64,000 nucleotides of DNA, from assembly GCA_034521955.1 (NCBI GenBank), contig JAXHLT010000002.1:13867-77866 (forward strand), written 5' to 3'. The position numbers and the translations under genes were made by a program. The notes below the pieces were generated by a model. It saw nothing but the letters and a program-made list of their open reading frames with translations, was not told the origin of the DNA and searched no databases. Shown piece after piece: positions 36,598 to 45,445 of the stretch (positions within the stretch are counted from its first letter, which is position 1; every line of letters starts with the position of its first letter). The DNA comes from M55B127 sp034521955 (GTDB taxonomy: Bacteria > Bacillota > Halanaerobiia > Halanaerobiales > M55B127).

Positions 36598-37089
36598 ATG
36601 ATAAATACTGCAGTGATAACGATTAGTGATAAGGGTTCACAGGGAAAAAGAGAAGATAAAAGTGGACCAGTAATAATAGAGATGTTAAAAGAATTTAATG
36701 CTAAAAAGTTGTATTATAATATAATTCCCGATGAAAAAGATCAGATCAAAGAAGAATTAATCGAACTTTCCAAAAGAGAGGATATAGATTTAATCTTAAC
36801 AACAGGTGGGACAGGATTTGCCCCCCGGGATGTAACTCCAGAAGCAACGGTAGAGATTATGGATAAAGACGCTCCTGGGATAGCTGATCTAATGAGATTA
36901 GAAACCATTAAAATAACCAAAAAGGCTGCTTTATCTAGAGCTAAATCAGTAATAAGGAACAATACATTGATTGTGAATTTACCTGGAAGTCCAAAGGCTG
37001 TTCAAGAATGTTTAGATGTAGTAAAAGATATTATTCCACACGGAATTGACATTCTAAAAGAAAGTGTAACCGAGCATAACCAATCATAG
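36598..37089 (+). CDS. mog: MogA/MoaB family molybdopterin adenylyltransferase
   Basis: This 163-residue protein adenylylates molybdopterin to activate it for MoeA. Motifs are AVITISDKGSQGKREDKSG (about 5-23), LILTTGGTGFAPRDVTPEAT (about 64-83) and IVNLPGSPKAVQECLDV (about 124-140). Its ATG immediately follows the fusion gene's stop. The MPT-forming genes (moaA, moaC, moaE, moaD) are not in the window. Confidence 0.9.
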   Translation: MINTAVITISDKGSQGKREDKSGPVIIEMLKEFNAKKLYYNIIPDEKDQIKEELIELSKREDIDLILTTGGTGFAPRDVTPEATVEIMDKDAPGIADLMRLETIKITKKAALSRAKSVIRNNTLIVNLPGSPKAVQECLDVVKDIIPHGIDILKESVTEHNQS

Positions 37090-37107
37090 TTGTGCTCTTT
37101 TCTTTTT
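37072..37107 (+). terminator. terminator of the tup-moe-mog operon
   Basis: GAGCATAAC pairs with GTTGTGCTC and is followed by TTTTCTTTTT. The 5' arm lies within the last codons of mog. Confidence 0.8.
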
Positions 37108-37282
37108 GTAGTATATGATATATAATATAGAATGGTAAAGGCTATAGCTTTACATTATTTATATATTTATATATAATAACAGTTGTTATCTGAAAGTTGC
37201 TTTTAAGCAAAGATTAGAGTAAAAATATATAAATAATAACCTTTAGATTAATAATATATAATTTATACAAGGGTGGTAGTAG

Positions 37283-38335
37283 ATGAGACTTGTTCCTGTA
37301 GAAGATATTAAACCTGATATGAGGCTTGCAAGAACTATATATCATAATAATAATATTCTTTTAAATATTGGAGTAAAAGATTTATATAAATATAAAGCAA
37401 AGTTAAAAAGTATAGGAATAAACTATGTATACATAGAAGATAAATATTCTGAGGATATTGAAGTTGATTATGTAATAAAAGATGAATTAAGAGAGCAGGG
37501 CCAGCGTAGAATAAAAGGTTTTATGAGTGATATTAAATTTAATAAAACTATTAATGTGGAAAAAATAAAAAATACGGTATCTTCAATTGTAGATGATATA
37601 TTAAACAACTCTGAAAATGTAATAGTAAATATGATGGATATTAAAAACTTTGATGATTATACCTTTGAACATTCTGTAAATGTAGCAGTCTATTCAATTA
37701 TCTTAGGAAAGTCACTTAACTTTAATGTGAGAGATTTAAATAAATTGGGTGTTGGAGCAATACTACATGATATAGGTAAGATCTTAATTCCACCAGAAAT
37801 ATTATTTAAAAAAGATAAATTAAACGAAGAAGAATATAAAGTAATCCAAGAACATCCTAGACTTGGTTATGATTACATTAAAGAAACAGATGAAATTAGT
37901 CCGGTTTCTAAAGCTGCAATTTTATCACATCATGAAAGACTTGATGGATCAGGTTATCCTAAAATGAGTAAAAATAAAGATATACATGAATTTGCAAAAA
38001 TAGTTGCAATTACCGATGTATATGATGCATTAACAAGTGATAGAGCTTATCGTAAAAGATGGCCAGAACATGAAGCTATTAACTATATAATGAGTAATTC
38101 TGATAAACAGTATGATAATTATTATGTAAATAAATTTGTTAGAAATCTAGCTATCTATCCAAATGGATCAATGGTTAGATTAAGTAATGGTAATAAAGCA
38201 ATTGTTAAAGAACAGAATTCAAACTATCCTACTAGACCTATATTAAGAGTAATTGAAGATAAAGAAGGTAATGAACTATTTGAAGAGATGGATCTATTGA
38301 AAAATTTAAATGTTGTAATAGAAGAAGTTTTTTAA
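37283..38335 (+). CDS. HD-GYP domain phosphodiesterase
   Basis: This 350-residue cytoplasmic protein has an N-terminal DUF3391-like region (1-100) and a complete HD-GYP domain with HDIGK (162-166) and HHERLDGSGYP (216-226). These motifs, with the preceding FEHSVNVAVYS, predict a metal-dependent hydrolase of cyclic di-GMP. No transmembrane or receiver domain is present. The 193-base gap upstream holds small palindromes (ATAACA/TGTTAT at 37176-37189) but no named motif. Confidence 0.9.
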   Translation: MRLVPVEDIKPDMRLARTIYHNNNILLNIGVKDLYKYKAKLKSIGINYVYIEDKYSEDIEVDYVIKDELREQGQRRIKGFMSDIKFNKTINVEKIKNTVSSIVDDILNNSENVIVNMMDIKNFDDYTFEHSVNVAVYSIILGKSLNFNVRDLNKLGVGAILHDIGKILIPPEILFKKDKLNEEEYKVIQEHPRLGYDYIKETDEISPVSKAAILSHHERLDGSGYPKMSKNKDIHEFAKIVAITDVYDALTSDRAYRKRWPEHEAINYIMSNSDKQYDNYYVNKFVRNLAIYPNGSMVRLSNGNKAIVKEQNSNYPTRPILRVIEDKEGNELFEEMDLLKNLNVVIEEVF

Positions 38336-38383
38336 TTTAAATATCAAATCAAATACATTTTTTCTTAGAAAAGAGCGAATATT

Positions 38384-39050
38384 ATGAACAATAAAATAGA
38401 AGATATGAGGAATTTTTTTAATTTAAGGGCTGAATCTTATGATACACATATGAAAGAAAATGTAGATAACTTTAATATTTTTTATAAAAAAGTATCTGAA
38501 CCGATAATAAAAACAAATAAAAAGGTTAATATCTTAGACCTTGGTTGTGGTACTGGGCTTGAATTAAAAAATATTTTCAAAAAGTGCCCCAATGCTCAAA
38601 TAGACTGTCTAGATTTATCTAAAGAGATGTTAGAGGTTTTAAAAGAAAAGTATAAAGATAGACAAAGTCAAATAAAAACAATTACAGCTTCCTATTTAGA
38701 CTATAGTTTTAAAGAGCCAAAATTATGATTATATACTTTCAGTGATGTCTTTCCATCATCTTTTATATAAAACTAAACTTAACTTATATAAAAATATTTA
38801 TAAAGCATTAAAACCAGATGGTTTATATATTGAAGGGGACTATGTAGTTGACCAGACTAAAGAGTCAAGACTGTATGAAGAGTATCTCAAAATTAAAGAA
38901 GAAAAAAACATTGAAACCGATGGTACATTTCATATCGATATTCCATTTTCAATAAAGACACAAAAACAACTATTTGATGAAACGGGATTTAAAACTTTTC
39001 AACTACATTATCATGAAAATGAAGCAGCAGTCTATTCTGTTAAAAAATAA
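38384..39050 (+). pseudogene. class I SAM-dependent methyltransferase, one-base frameshift
   Basis: The first frame (38384-38728) carries NILDLGCGTGLELKNIF and CLDLSKEMLEVLKEK. The second frame resumes with NYDYILSVMSFHHLLY and runs to 39050 with LKPDGLYIEGDYV. The break lies at CCAAAATTATG near 38722; one extra A would join the two halves into a normal methyltransferase of about 221 residues. An A-run indel is also the commonest sequencing error, so the gene may be intact in reality. Confidence 0.75.
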
Positions 39051-39079
39051 TGTTGTTATCCTAAACGGAGGATTAAAAG

Positions 39080-39916
39080 ATGAATAAAGACAAACTTAAA
39101 AAGACCTTAACAAGTATAGTAGATAATGATTATGAGGTTAGTACTGATGTTGATTATAAAGAACTTACAAATATTATGTTAGAAAATATTGGTGACACAG
39201 ATCCTGTTTTAAGAGATGAACTAATCTATATGGTAATGGCAAACTGGATAGATAAAGATATATATAGTAATAAAGAGCTAAAGGAAATTTTAAATATATG
39301 TTTAGATGAAGATCACTTATTTTATAATATAGATAGTAAAGAGGATGATTCTGTTTTTACAAGAACTTTTTCTGCCTTACAAATTGCTATGTTAATATAT
39401 AAGGATAATAGTTTAGACTATCTTACTCAAAAAGAGTTTAATAAGACTGCAAAATTGGTTTGTAGCTACTATAAAATAGAAAAGGACTTAAGAGGTTATA
39501 TAAAAAATAAAGGTTGGGCACATTCTGCAGCACACGGTGCAGATATTTTTGTTGAAATAGCGAACAACAAGAAAGTCCAAACCAAAACATTAAAAAATAT
39601 CTTAGATGTTGTAAATTCAAAGATAAAGGTTGACAACTATATTTACTTTAACAATGAAGATAAAAGAATATCAAAAGCTGTTACAGCTGTTATAAAAGCT
39701 AACAAATTAGATGACCAGTACTTAAGTAAATGGTTTAATAGCCTTTTAGATATAAAAGAGATTAATAATAGAAATAAAAAGGATACCTTAATATTTAATA
39801 TAAAAAACTTTTTAAGAAGCCTATACTTTAATATTTTAGAAGATGAACAGATTGATGATAAGTATATAGTTAATGTAACAAATACATTAAAAGAACTTGA
39901 AGAAAAAAGATTTTAA
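39080..39916 (+). CDS. DUF2785 family protein
   Basis: In this 278-residue helical protein, DLRGYIKNKGWAHSAAHGAD (about 136-155) is the hallmark of DUF2785, a Firmicute family without assigned function. It has no membrane helix. CGGAGG precedes the ATG. It probably shares a transcript with the methyltransferase gene just upstream. Confidence 0.75.
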   Translation: MNKDKLKKTLTSIVDNDYEVSTDVDYKELTNIMLENIGDTDPVLRDELIYMVMANWIDKDIYSNKELKEILNICLDEDHLFYNIDSKEDDSVFTRTFSALQIAMLIYKDNSLDYLTQKEFNKTAKLVCSYYKIEKDLRGYIKNKGWAHSAAHGADIFVEIANNKKVQTKTLKNILDVVNSKIKVDNYIYFNNEDKRISKAVTAVIKANKLDDQYLSKWFNSLLDIKEINNRNKKDTLIFNIKNFLRSLYFNILEDEQIDDKYIVNVTNTLKELEEKRF

Positions 39917-39935
39917 ATTATCCCACCAATTAATT

Positions 39936-39999
39936 CTTCAAATTAATTTAAAAACCCCTCATATTTAATTTTCACATATTATTAACAATTAATTTGAAG
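39936..39999. repeat. 13-bp inverted repeat between DUF2785 and amidohydrolase genes
   Basis: CTTCAAATTAATT (39936-39948) is exactly complementary to AATTAATTTGAAG (39987-39999), with 38 bases between the arms. No T-run follows. It could be an operator pair or a long weak hairpin. Confidence 0.5.
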
Positions 40000-40096
40000 G
40001 AAAAAACATCCTATCAGAGAATTAAATAAAAAAGAATATAAGAAAATATGATGTATTAATATTACTATAAATATACCAAAATGATGAGGTGTAGAA

Positions 40097-41383
40097 ATGA
40101 TCAAGTTGTTAAAAAACTGTACTTATCTCGATAAAGAATTTAAATTTATAAAGGGAGATATCCTTATTGAAGACGGTATTATTATTGATATAAAAGATAA
40201 TATCGAAAAAAACAATCATAAAGTTGATAGTATCTTTAACTGTAATGATTACTTTGTACTACCCGGTTTTGTCAATGGACATACCCATGATCCTTCTTCA
40301 CTTTTCAGAGGGATATTTAAAGATAAATCATTAGGGGATTGGTTTGATAATAGTCATCAGGGTAAATTACAAAAGAAAGCGTTTCAATATCTCGATGAAA
40401 AAATAACTAAAGAAGAGTTTCATATTTTAATGCTGAAATCATTTAGTGAATACCTAAGACAGGGTATCACTACTGTAGTAGAAACTGGTCAAAGTGATAT
40501 TCCAGATGTTTATGAATGGACTGAGGAAGTAATAAACAGTTCCAACTTGAGAGCAGTCCTTGATGTGTATGACAGCATTGACCAATACTATAAAAAGAAT
40601 AATGAATTTATTAAGTATTGTACTCACTTACCCGAAGAAGAACTCCTTGAAGATCAAAACCTACCAGATTTAGTCGAAATTAAAAACAACTATCCATCAC
40701 TAAGGATGACCCACTGTCTTGAAACTATTAAAAGAAAAAAGATTATTAACAATAAATTTCATCGAACAACAGTAGAACTGTATGATAAGTTTAACCTATT
40801 AGATAAAAACACATTATTATTTCACTGTACATATGTTAATAATAATGATATTGAGATAATAGCAGATAGACAGGCTTCGATAGTTTATTGTCCCGTATCT
40901 AACTACTGGAGTGGTGCAGGTTATGCTCCTTTAGAAAAATTTCTACAAGAAGATATAAATGTATTATTAGGTACTGACTTTCTATTAACTGATCTATGGG
41001 AGGTAATGAGAAATACATATTATTATCTTAAAACACATACTGAACTTGATAGATATCAAGCAAAAGATGTTTTTAAGATGGTTACTAAAAATGCACATGA
41101 TGTCTTGTTTCCTGAAATAAAGATTGGTTTAATTGATATTGACTATAAAGCCGACCTGCAGTTTATTAATAAAGAAAATACAAATATCATGCCCTATATA
41201 GACAACAAAGATTTTTCAACTCTAATTAATAATATTTTAATTCACGGCAGGCCTTCTATGATAGAAAATTTAATGATTGACGGTAAATGGGTTTTAAAAG
41301 ACAATAAAATTATTTCTTTTGATGAAAAATATATTGAAAAAAGGTATAAGAAAATTTTAGATAAAATATATTCTGATCTATAA
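40097..41383 (+). CDS. amidohydrolase family protein (ATZ/TRZ-like)
   Basis: This 428-residue metal-dependent TIM-barrel hydrolase or deaminase has the metal motif GFVNGHTHDPSSLFRG (His62, His64). TLLFHCTYVNNNDIEII and ASIVYCPVSNYWSGAGYAPL follow, and LLGTDFLLTD holds the final Asp. The closest functional groups are SAH/cytosine/chlorohydrolase-type deaminases, but substrate residues cannot be fixed by eye. GATGAGGTG precedes the start. Confidence 0.8.
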   Translation: MIKLLKNCTYLDKEFKFIKGDILIEDGIIIDIKDNIEKNNHKVDSIFNCNDYFVLPGFVNGHTHDPSSLFRGIFKDKSLGDWFDNSHQGKLQKKAFQYLDEKITKEEFHILMLKSFSEYLRQGITTVVETGQSDIPDVYEWTEEVINSSNLRAVLDVYDSIDQYYKKNNEFIKYCTHLPEEELLEDQNLPDLVEIKNNYPSLRMTHCLETIKRKKIINNKFHRTTVELYDKFNLLDKNTLLFHCTYVNNNDIEIIADRQASIVYCPVSNYWSGAGYAPLEKFLQEDINVLLGTDFLLTDLWEVMRNTYYYLKTHTELDRYQAKDVFKMVTKNAHDVLFPEIKIGLIDIDYKADLQFINKENTNIMPYIDNKDFSTLINNILIHGRPSMIENLMIDGKWVLKDNKIISFDEKYIEKRYKKILDKIYSDL

Positions 41384-41408
41384 AATAGTTAACATCGGGG
41401 GGATAAAA

Positions 41409-41669
41409 GTGACTAATTTCAAAAAAATTGTTATCCTTGATAATGAAATAGAAGCTAATATTATGGAAGATGTTTTAAAAGATAGAGATATACCCTTTGT
41501 GATTCAATCTTACCATGTACCCGGTTATGATGGAGTTTTCCAGTTTCACATGGGTTGGGGACATGTGGAGTCTGAAGATAAATATAAAGATGAAATAGTT
41601 GAAATCTATAATGATATTAAAAGAAAATCATCAACAACAGATGATAAAGATAATAATGAAGGGGGCTAA
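41409..41669 (+). CDS. DUF2007-like small protein
   Basis: This 86-residue protein carries DNEIEANIMEDVLKDRDIPF (11-30) and a GWGHVESEDKYKDEI strand-helix. The pattern matches the small 'putative signal transducing' DUF2007-type fold. The GTG at 41409 follows GGGGGGAT. It lies three bases before the CorA gene and is surely in the same operon. Confidence 0.65.
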   Translation: MTNFKKIVILDNEIEANIMEDVLKDRDIPFVIQSYHVPGYDGVFQFHMGWGHVESEDKYKDEIVEIYNDIKRKSSTTDDKDNNEGG

Positions 41670-41672
41670 AGT

Positions 41673-42749
41673 GTGTTAAAAAATATTAGGAAACTTACCG
41701 GTAAGAAAAGAAAAAAAGCCGGACAACCGCCTGGAGTTTTATCAAAATCTGAAGATATAGTTGAAGAGGATATAAAAATTAGTTATATTGATTATGATAA
41801 AGATAGTCATCAAGAAAAAGAAATGGAAAGTATTGATGAATGTTTTAAATTGAAAGATTCTCCTACAGTATCCTGGATTAATGTGGAGGGTCTATCTGAT
41901 ATTGAATTAATAGACCAGATGGGTAAAACATTTGAAATTCATCCCCTAATACAGGAAGATATAGTTCATACTCATCAAAGACCAAAAATTGAAGAACATG
42001 AAAAAACACTTTATATTGTTTTGAAAATGTTACACTATAACGAATCAAGCCAGGAAATTGAATCAGAACAAATTAGTATTGTATTAGGTGAAAATTATGT
42101 AATTACCTTTCAGGAAAGACAGGGAGATGTATTTGAACCAATAAGAAATAGATTAAAAAATGAGCTTGGTAGAATTAGAAGTATGGGGACAGATTATTTA
42201 GCTTATGCTCTAATAGATATCATAGTTGATAATTACTTTATTATTTTAGAAAAAGTGAGTGATAGAATAGAGATAATAGAGGAAGAACTTGTTAATCAAC
42301 CTTCTGAAGATACTCTAACAGAAATATATGCTTTAAAAAATGAAATGATATTTTTAAGAAAGTCAGTATGGCCTTTAAGAGAAGTTGTAAATAGACTAGA
42401 AAAAAATGAAATAAATTTTATAACAAGACCTGTAAAACTTTATCTTAGAGATGTATATGATCATACTATTCAGGTAATAGAAACTGTAGAGACAATTAGA
42501 GATATGCTGGGAGGTATGTTAGATATATATCTATCCAGTATTAGTAATAAGATGAATGAGGTAATGAAGGTTTTAACTATAATTGCTACAATATTTATTC
42601 CTCTTACATTTATTGCAGGAATATATGGAATGAACTTTGAATATATGCCTGAGCTTGCTTGGAGAAATGGTTATTTTATTGTTTTAATTGTTATGTTAGT
42701 CATAGCAGGCTATATGGTATATTTCTTCAAAAAGAAAGATTGGTTTTGA
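41673..42749 (+). CDS. corA: CorA-type magnesium/cobalt transporter
   Basis: This 358-residue protein has a large cytoplasmic funnel (1-295) followed by two membrane helices. The ion-selectivity motif YGMNFEYMPEL lies between the helices, and the basic end is FFKKKDWF. It should form a pentameric Mg2+ (also Co2+ or Ni2+) channel. The GTG start follows GAAGGGGG. The first 20 residues are strongly basic, as expected for cytosolic placement. Confidence 0.92.
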   Translation: MLKNIRKLTGKKRKKAGQPPGVLSKSEDIVEEDIKISYIDYDKDSHQEKEMESIDECFKLKDSPTVSWINVEGLSDIELIDQMGKTFEIHPLIQEDIVHTHQRPKIEEHEKTLYIVLKMLHYNESSQEIESEQISIVLGENYVITFQERQGDVFEPIRNRLKNELGRIRSMGTDYLAYALIDIIVDNYFIILEKVSDRIEIIEEELVNQPSEDTLTEIYALKNEMIFLRKSVWPLREVVNRLEKNEINFITRPVKLYLRDVYDHTIQVIETVETIRDMLGGMLDIYLSSISNKMNEVMKVLTIIATIFIPLTFIAGIYGMNFEYMPELAWRNGYFIVLIVMLVIAGYMVYFFKKKDWF

Positions 42750-42752
42750 TTT

Positions 42753-42786
42753 AAAAACCCCGGCCTTAAGATTAGGTTGGGGTTTT
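42753..42786. terminator. bidirectional terminator between corA and the small minus-strand operon
   Basis: AAAAACCCCGGCC pairs with GGTTGGGGTTTT around a 9-base loop. A- and T-runs on either side allow termination of both converging units; it overlaps the last codons of the minus-strand gene. Confidence 0.85.
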
Positions 42787-42936
42787 AAGTCTACTTTCAA
42801 TTATATAAGTATTTTTATAGATTACAAGTATTGATAATAGAACTGATATAACAAGAAAAGACTCAAAACCGTATTTGTAGATCATATTTTTTATTCTTTC
42901 ATCCTTATTTATGTTTTTAAATAAATTTTTATTCAT
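42772..42936 (-). CDS. small single-pass membrane protein paired with an HTH repressor
   Basis: This 54-residue protein has one central helix (GFESFLVISVLLSILVIY) and an NKDERIKNMIYK segment before it, like the DUF2178/DUF6442-type partners of small XRE regulators. I start at the ATG ending at 42936, seven bases after GGAGGAAG, not at the ATG at 42942, which abuts that site. It overlaps the stop of the HTH gene. It is shorter than usual family members. Confidence 0.6.
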   Translation of the reverse strand: MNKNLFKNINKDERIKNMIYKYGFESFLVISVLLSILVIYKNTYIIESRLKTPT

Positions 42937-43135
42937 GTTCATCTTCCTCCCAGAAAAGATCATCTAATGTTTTATCTAACTCTTTACATATATCAATACA
43001 TAAACTTATAGTTGGATTATATTTTCCATTTTCTATAAGTCCTATAGTTTGTCTAGTTACACCAATATGGTTGGCTAACTCTTCTTGTGTTAGATCTTTT
43101 TTAATACGAGCAGATTTCAATTTTAAGTTTTTCAT
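42929..43135 (-). CDS. XRE-family helix-turn-helix regulator
   Basis: This 68-residue protein is a single HTH domain: LKSARIKKDLTQEELANHIG, then VTRQTIGLIENGKYNPT. It ends in KELDKTLDDLFWEED, typical of the YozG/short Cro-like repressors that accompany small membrane proteins. ATG 43135 begins the conserved domain; upstream residues in the frame look non-coding. It probably represses its own promoter. Confidence 0.85.
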   Translation of the reverse strand: MKNLKLKSARIKKDLTQEELANHIGVTRQTIGLIENGKYNPTISLCIDICKELDKTLDDLFWEEDEHE

Positions 43136-43181
43136 CCAATGTTCAATCTCTCCTTTCAACAAGTATAATATATCTTTTATA

Positions 43182-43210
43182 ATAATACAATATAGATAAC
43201 ATAATGTCAA
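43182..43210 (-). promoter_or_regulatory. promoter of the HTH/membrane-protein operon
   Basis: On the minus strand TTGACA (43210-43205), 17 bases, then TATTAT (43187-43182) form a near-consensus sigma-A promoter, 47 bases upstream of the HTH start. Confidence 0.75.
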
Positions 43211-43308
43211 CTATATATTGCATAAAGACGAAAAAATATTGCATTGTTATATATAAGAGAAGTTTTTATTGATTAATTTATTAAACAAATTAGATTGTAA
43301 AAAGAAAA

Positions 43309-44517
43309 TTATTTGTTAAATAAGTAATGCTGCAGTCCAGCGATAAATAGTAAGATAGCACTTAGAAAATATAGGGAGGATAAGCTGAAACCAAAGTCTA
43401 AAAATATTAAAATTAGTGGACCACTGGCAGCACCTAAATCAACAGCAGTAGTAAATCCAGCCATTCTATTAGATACAGTATTTTCTTTTAAATTACCGAC
43501 TTCTATATATAGTAATAGGATTAAAAATGCAGTATTAATGAATATAAAGAGTGGAACCAGGAGTGCAACAATACTATTTTGAAAAAAGGCAAGAATTGAC
43601 ATTAATACAGCCTGTAAAATAAAAGTATGTGTAATGAATTTATTTATTTTATATTTATCAACAATATTACCAAAAAGTGGACTCAAAATTAATTCGAAAA
43701 GTGATTGGGTGGAAAGTATAAATCCATTTAAAGTAGCTATTCCTATTATAGCTCCAAATATAAAAGCAGTTTCACCAAATACATTATTTAAATAAAGTCC
43801 ATAACTAGAATTAATTAAGCCTAAGCCGGTAAAGTTAAGTGCAAATCCCATGAACATTAAAACATACATATTTTTAGAAGTTATTAAATGAAAAAAATCC
43901 ATCTTAGGATTAGGACTAAATGATTTTTTGTTGACCTTTTTATTATATTCTTTATCTTCACTAAATATGAAAAACAGAGCAATTCCAGTAATTGCAGATA
44001 AAAGATAAGCACTAATACTAAAGTTAAATAGATCTGCAAAATAACCACCTAATATCATTCCAGCCATATACCCGGAACGGGAAATAGAGCGGAATAAACC
44101 AGAGAGTTTACCCTGCAAATTTTCAGGAAGGTTTGAATCAAATATAATAAGAAGTGCTTTAAGTCGAAGTAATGAGAAAGCTATTCCCCACAGTAGACGA
44201 AGAATAAAAAATTGCCAAAAAAGGACAACGTACCCGTATGAAAAAGTGATAAAAACAGATAAAATGACAGCAATTTTAAAAGGAATAGAACGATTCCACT
44301 TTTCATATAGCTTTGCTGCCCAAAAATTAGAGCCAAGCCTAATAATTCGATTAACAGCAAGTAATATTCCAAGTTGAGTACCAGAAAAAGAAAAAATGTC
44401 TAACCGGGTTGGCAATACCGTATAAAACATTGCATCCCCGAGTAGACATAATCCTATTATAGCAAATATTTTTATTGGATATTTATTTTTCTTAATTGTT
44501 AAAGATAGATTGTTCAA
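43309..44517 (-). CDS. major facilitator superfamily transporter
   Basis: This 402-residue protein has about twelve membrane helices in two halves joined by a charged loop (EDKEYNKKVNKKSF, about 190-203). The loop-2/3 motif region is AVNRIIRLGSNFWAAKLYEKW. The second half contains LSPLFGNIVDKYKINKFI. It is exporter-like, but the substrate is unknown. It lies 61 bases downstream of the secreted repeat protein and may share its promoter. Confidence 0.85.
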   Translation of the reverse strand: MNNLSLTIKKNKYPIKIFAIIGLCLLGDAMFYTVLPTRLDIFSFSGTQLGILLAVNRIIRLGSNFWAAKLYEKWNRSIPFKIAVILSVFITFSYGYVVLFWQFFILRLLWGIAFSLLRLKALLIIFDSNLPENLQGKLSGLFRSISRSGYMAGMILGGYFADLFNFSISAYLLSAITGIALFFIFSEDKEYNKKVNKKSFSPNPKMDFFHLITSKNMYVLMFMGFALNFTGLGLINSSYGLYLNNVFGETAFIFGAIIGIATLNGFILSTQSLFELILSPLFGNIVDKYKINKFITHTFILQAVLMSILAFFQNSIVALLVPLFIFINTAFLILLLYIEVGNLKENTVSNRMAGFTTAVDLGAASGPLILIFLDFGFSLSSLYFLSAILLFIAGLQHYLFNK

Positions 44518-44578
44518 AATATTCCTCCCAAGGAATACTTAAATTTTGTAATTAAACTTAGAATTTTTACCTTTATAT

Positions 44579-45337
44579 TTAAAAGTTAAACTCAATTTGA
44601 AAATTCAACCCTTTCTCACTATCATTTTCTTCATTATTTGTTTCGTTTTGATCATTATCTGTTTTATAATATTCTTCCCTTAGTTGATTATATACTCTAT
44701 CAGACTTAATAGGTTTACCTACACCTTCTTTTTTAATACTTTCTCCAGTACGTAAATTCCTATAATAGTATTCATACTTATTTGTAACCATGTGTACACT
44801 TAGTTTTTCCTCAATGTAGTTGCTTTTATAGTAATATTCATATTTGTTTTGTTTTACATCTATTTTTTCTTCAATATCATTTAATTTGTTTTTATAATAA
44901 TACTCATATCTTCCCGGATTAAGATTTACACTTTCTTCAACACTGTTTGTCTTATATTTATTCTTGTAACGAGTTTCACCTAAAGGAACCTGCATTCTGT
45001 ATCTATTGGGTCTTCTTAGTTTAATTATTTCATCATCAAATAGAATTGGTGGAAGACCAAAATAAATACTTAATTCTCTCCAATCATATTTGCTTCTATC
45101 AATATTTTCAAATTGATCTTTTGTTAACTCTCTATCTGCATTTGAATATAAGTATAATATCGTGCTTAAGTCTTCATTAGATATATCAAACGTAGCAAAG
45201 TAGTCTAACTTGTCCTGCTCTATATTAAACAACTTAATAAAAAAGTCCACATCTAAATCTAAGGCTTGAATATTTCCAAATGGAATCAATAATAATATAA
45301 TTAAAAACAATGAAATTAAGCTACTATATTTTTTAAT
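44579..45337 (-). CDS. secreted protein with YEYYYK repeats, possible ATT start
   Basis: This protein of about 252 residues has a signal peptide ending near GNIQALD. The middle carries three spaced copies of R/KYEYYYK/R, each followed by an I/V-EE-K segment, a repeat of about 20 residues. The tail is Asn/Glu/Asp-rich and ends FQIEFNF. TTG (45310) gives a short signal peptide. The frame extends to ATT at 45337-45335, eight bases after AGGTG, and adds KKYSSLIS, which completes a normal signal sequence. I know no family. A cell-surface or periplasm-like role is inferred. Confidence 0.6.
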   Translation of the reverse strand: MKKYSSLISLFLIILLLIPFGNIQALDLDVDFFIKLFNIEQDKLDYFATFDISNEDLSTILYLYSNADRELTKDQFENIDRSKYDWRELSIYFGLPPILFDDEIIKLRRPNRYRMQVPLGETRYKNKYKTNSVEESVNLNPGRYEYYYKNKLNDIEEKIDVKQNKYEYYYKSNYIEEKLSVHMVTNKYEYYYRNLRTGESIKKEGVGKPIKSDRVYNQLREEYYKTDNDQNETNNEENDSEKGLNFQIEFNF

Positions 45338-45378
45338 TTCTTTTCACCTGCCTATTTAATATTTGATCTATATGTATT

Positions 45379-45407
45379 ATTATATACTTAGTATAAGCTC
45401 TTTTCAA
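45379..45407 (-). promoter_or_regulatory. promoter for the repeat-protein/MFS genes
   Basis: On the minus strand TTGAAA (45407-45402), 17 bases, then a perfect TATAAT (45384-45379), placed 42 bases upstream of the proposed ATT start. Confidence 0.75.
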
Positions 45408-45445
45408 TCAAACAACAAAGAAGATAATTCGAAAGGATGGATAAA

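Noticed and set aside
37135..37190. Possible riboswitch before the HD-GYP gene, as such genes are sometimes controlled by c-di-GMP aptamers
   Set aside because: Only short A/T palindromes are present; none of the conserved c-di-GMP-I or -II core sequences can be found.
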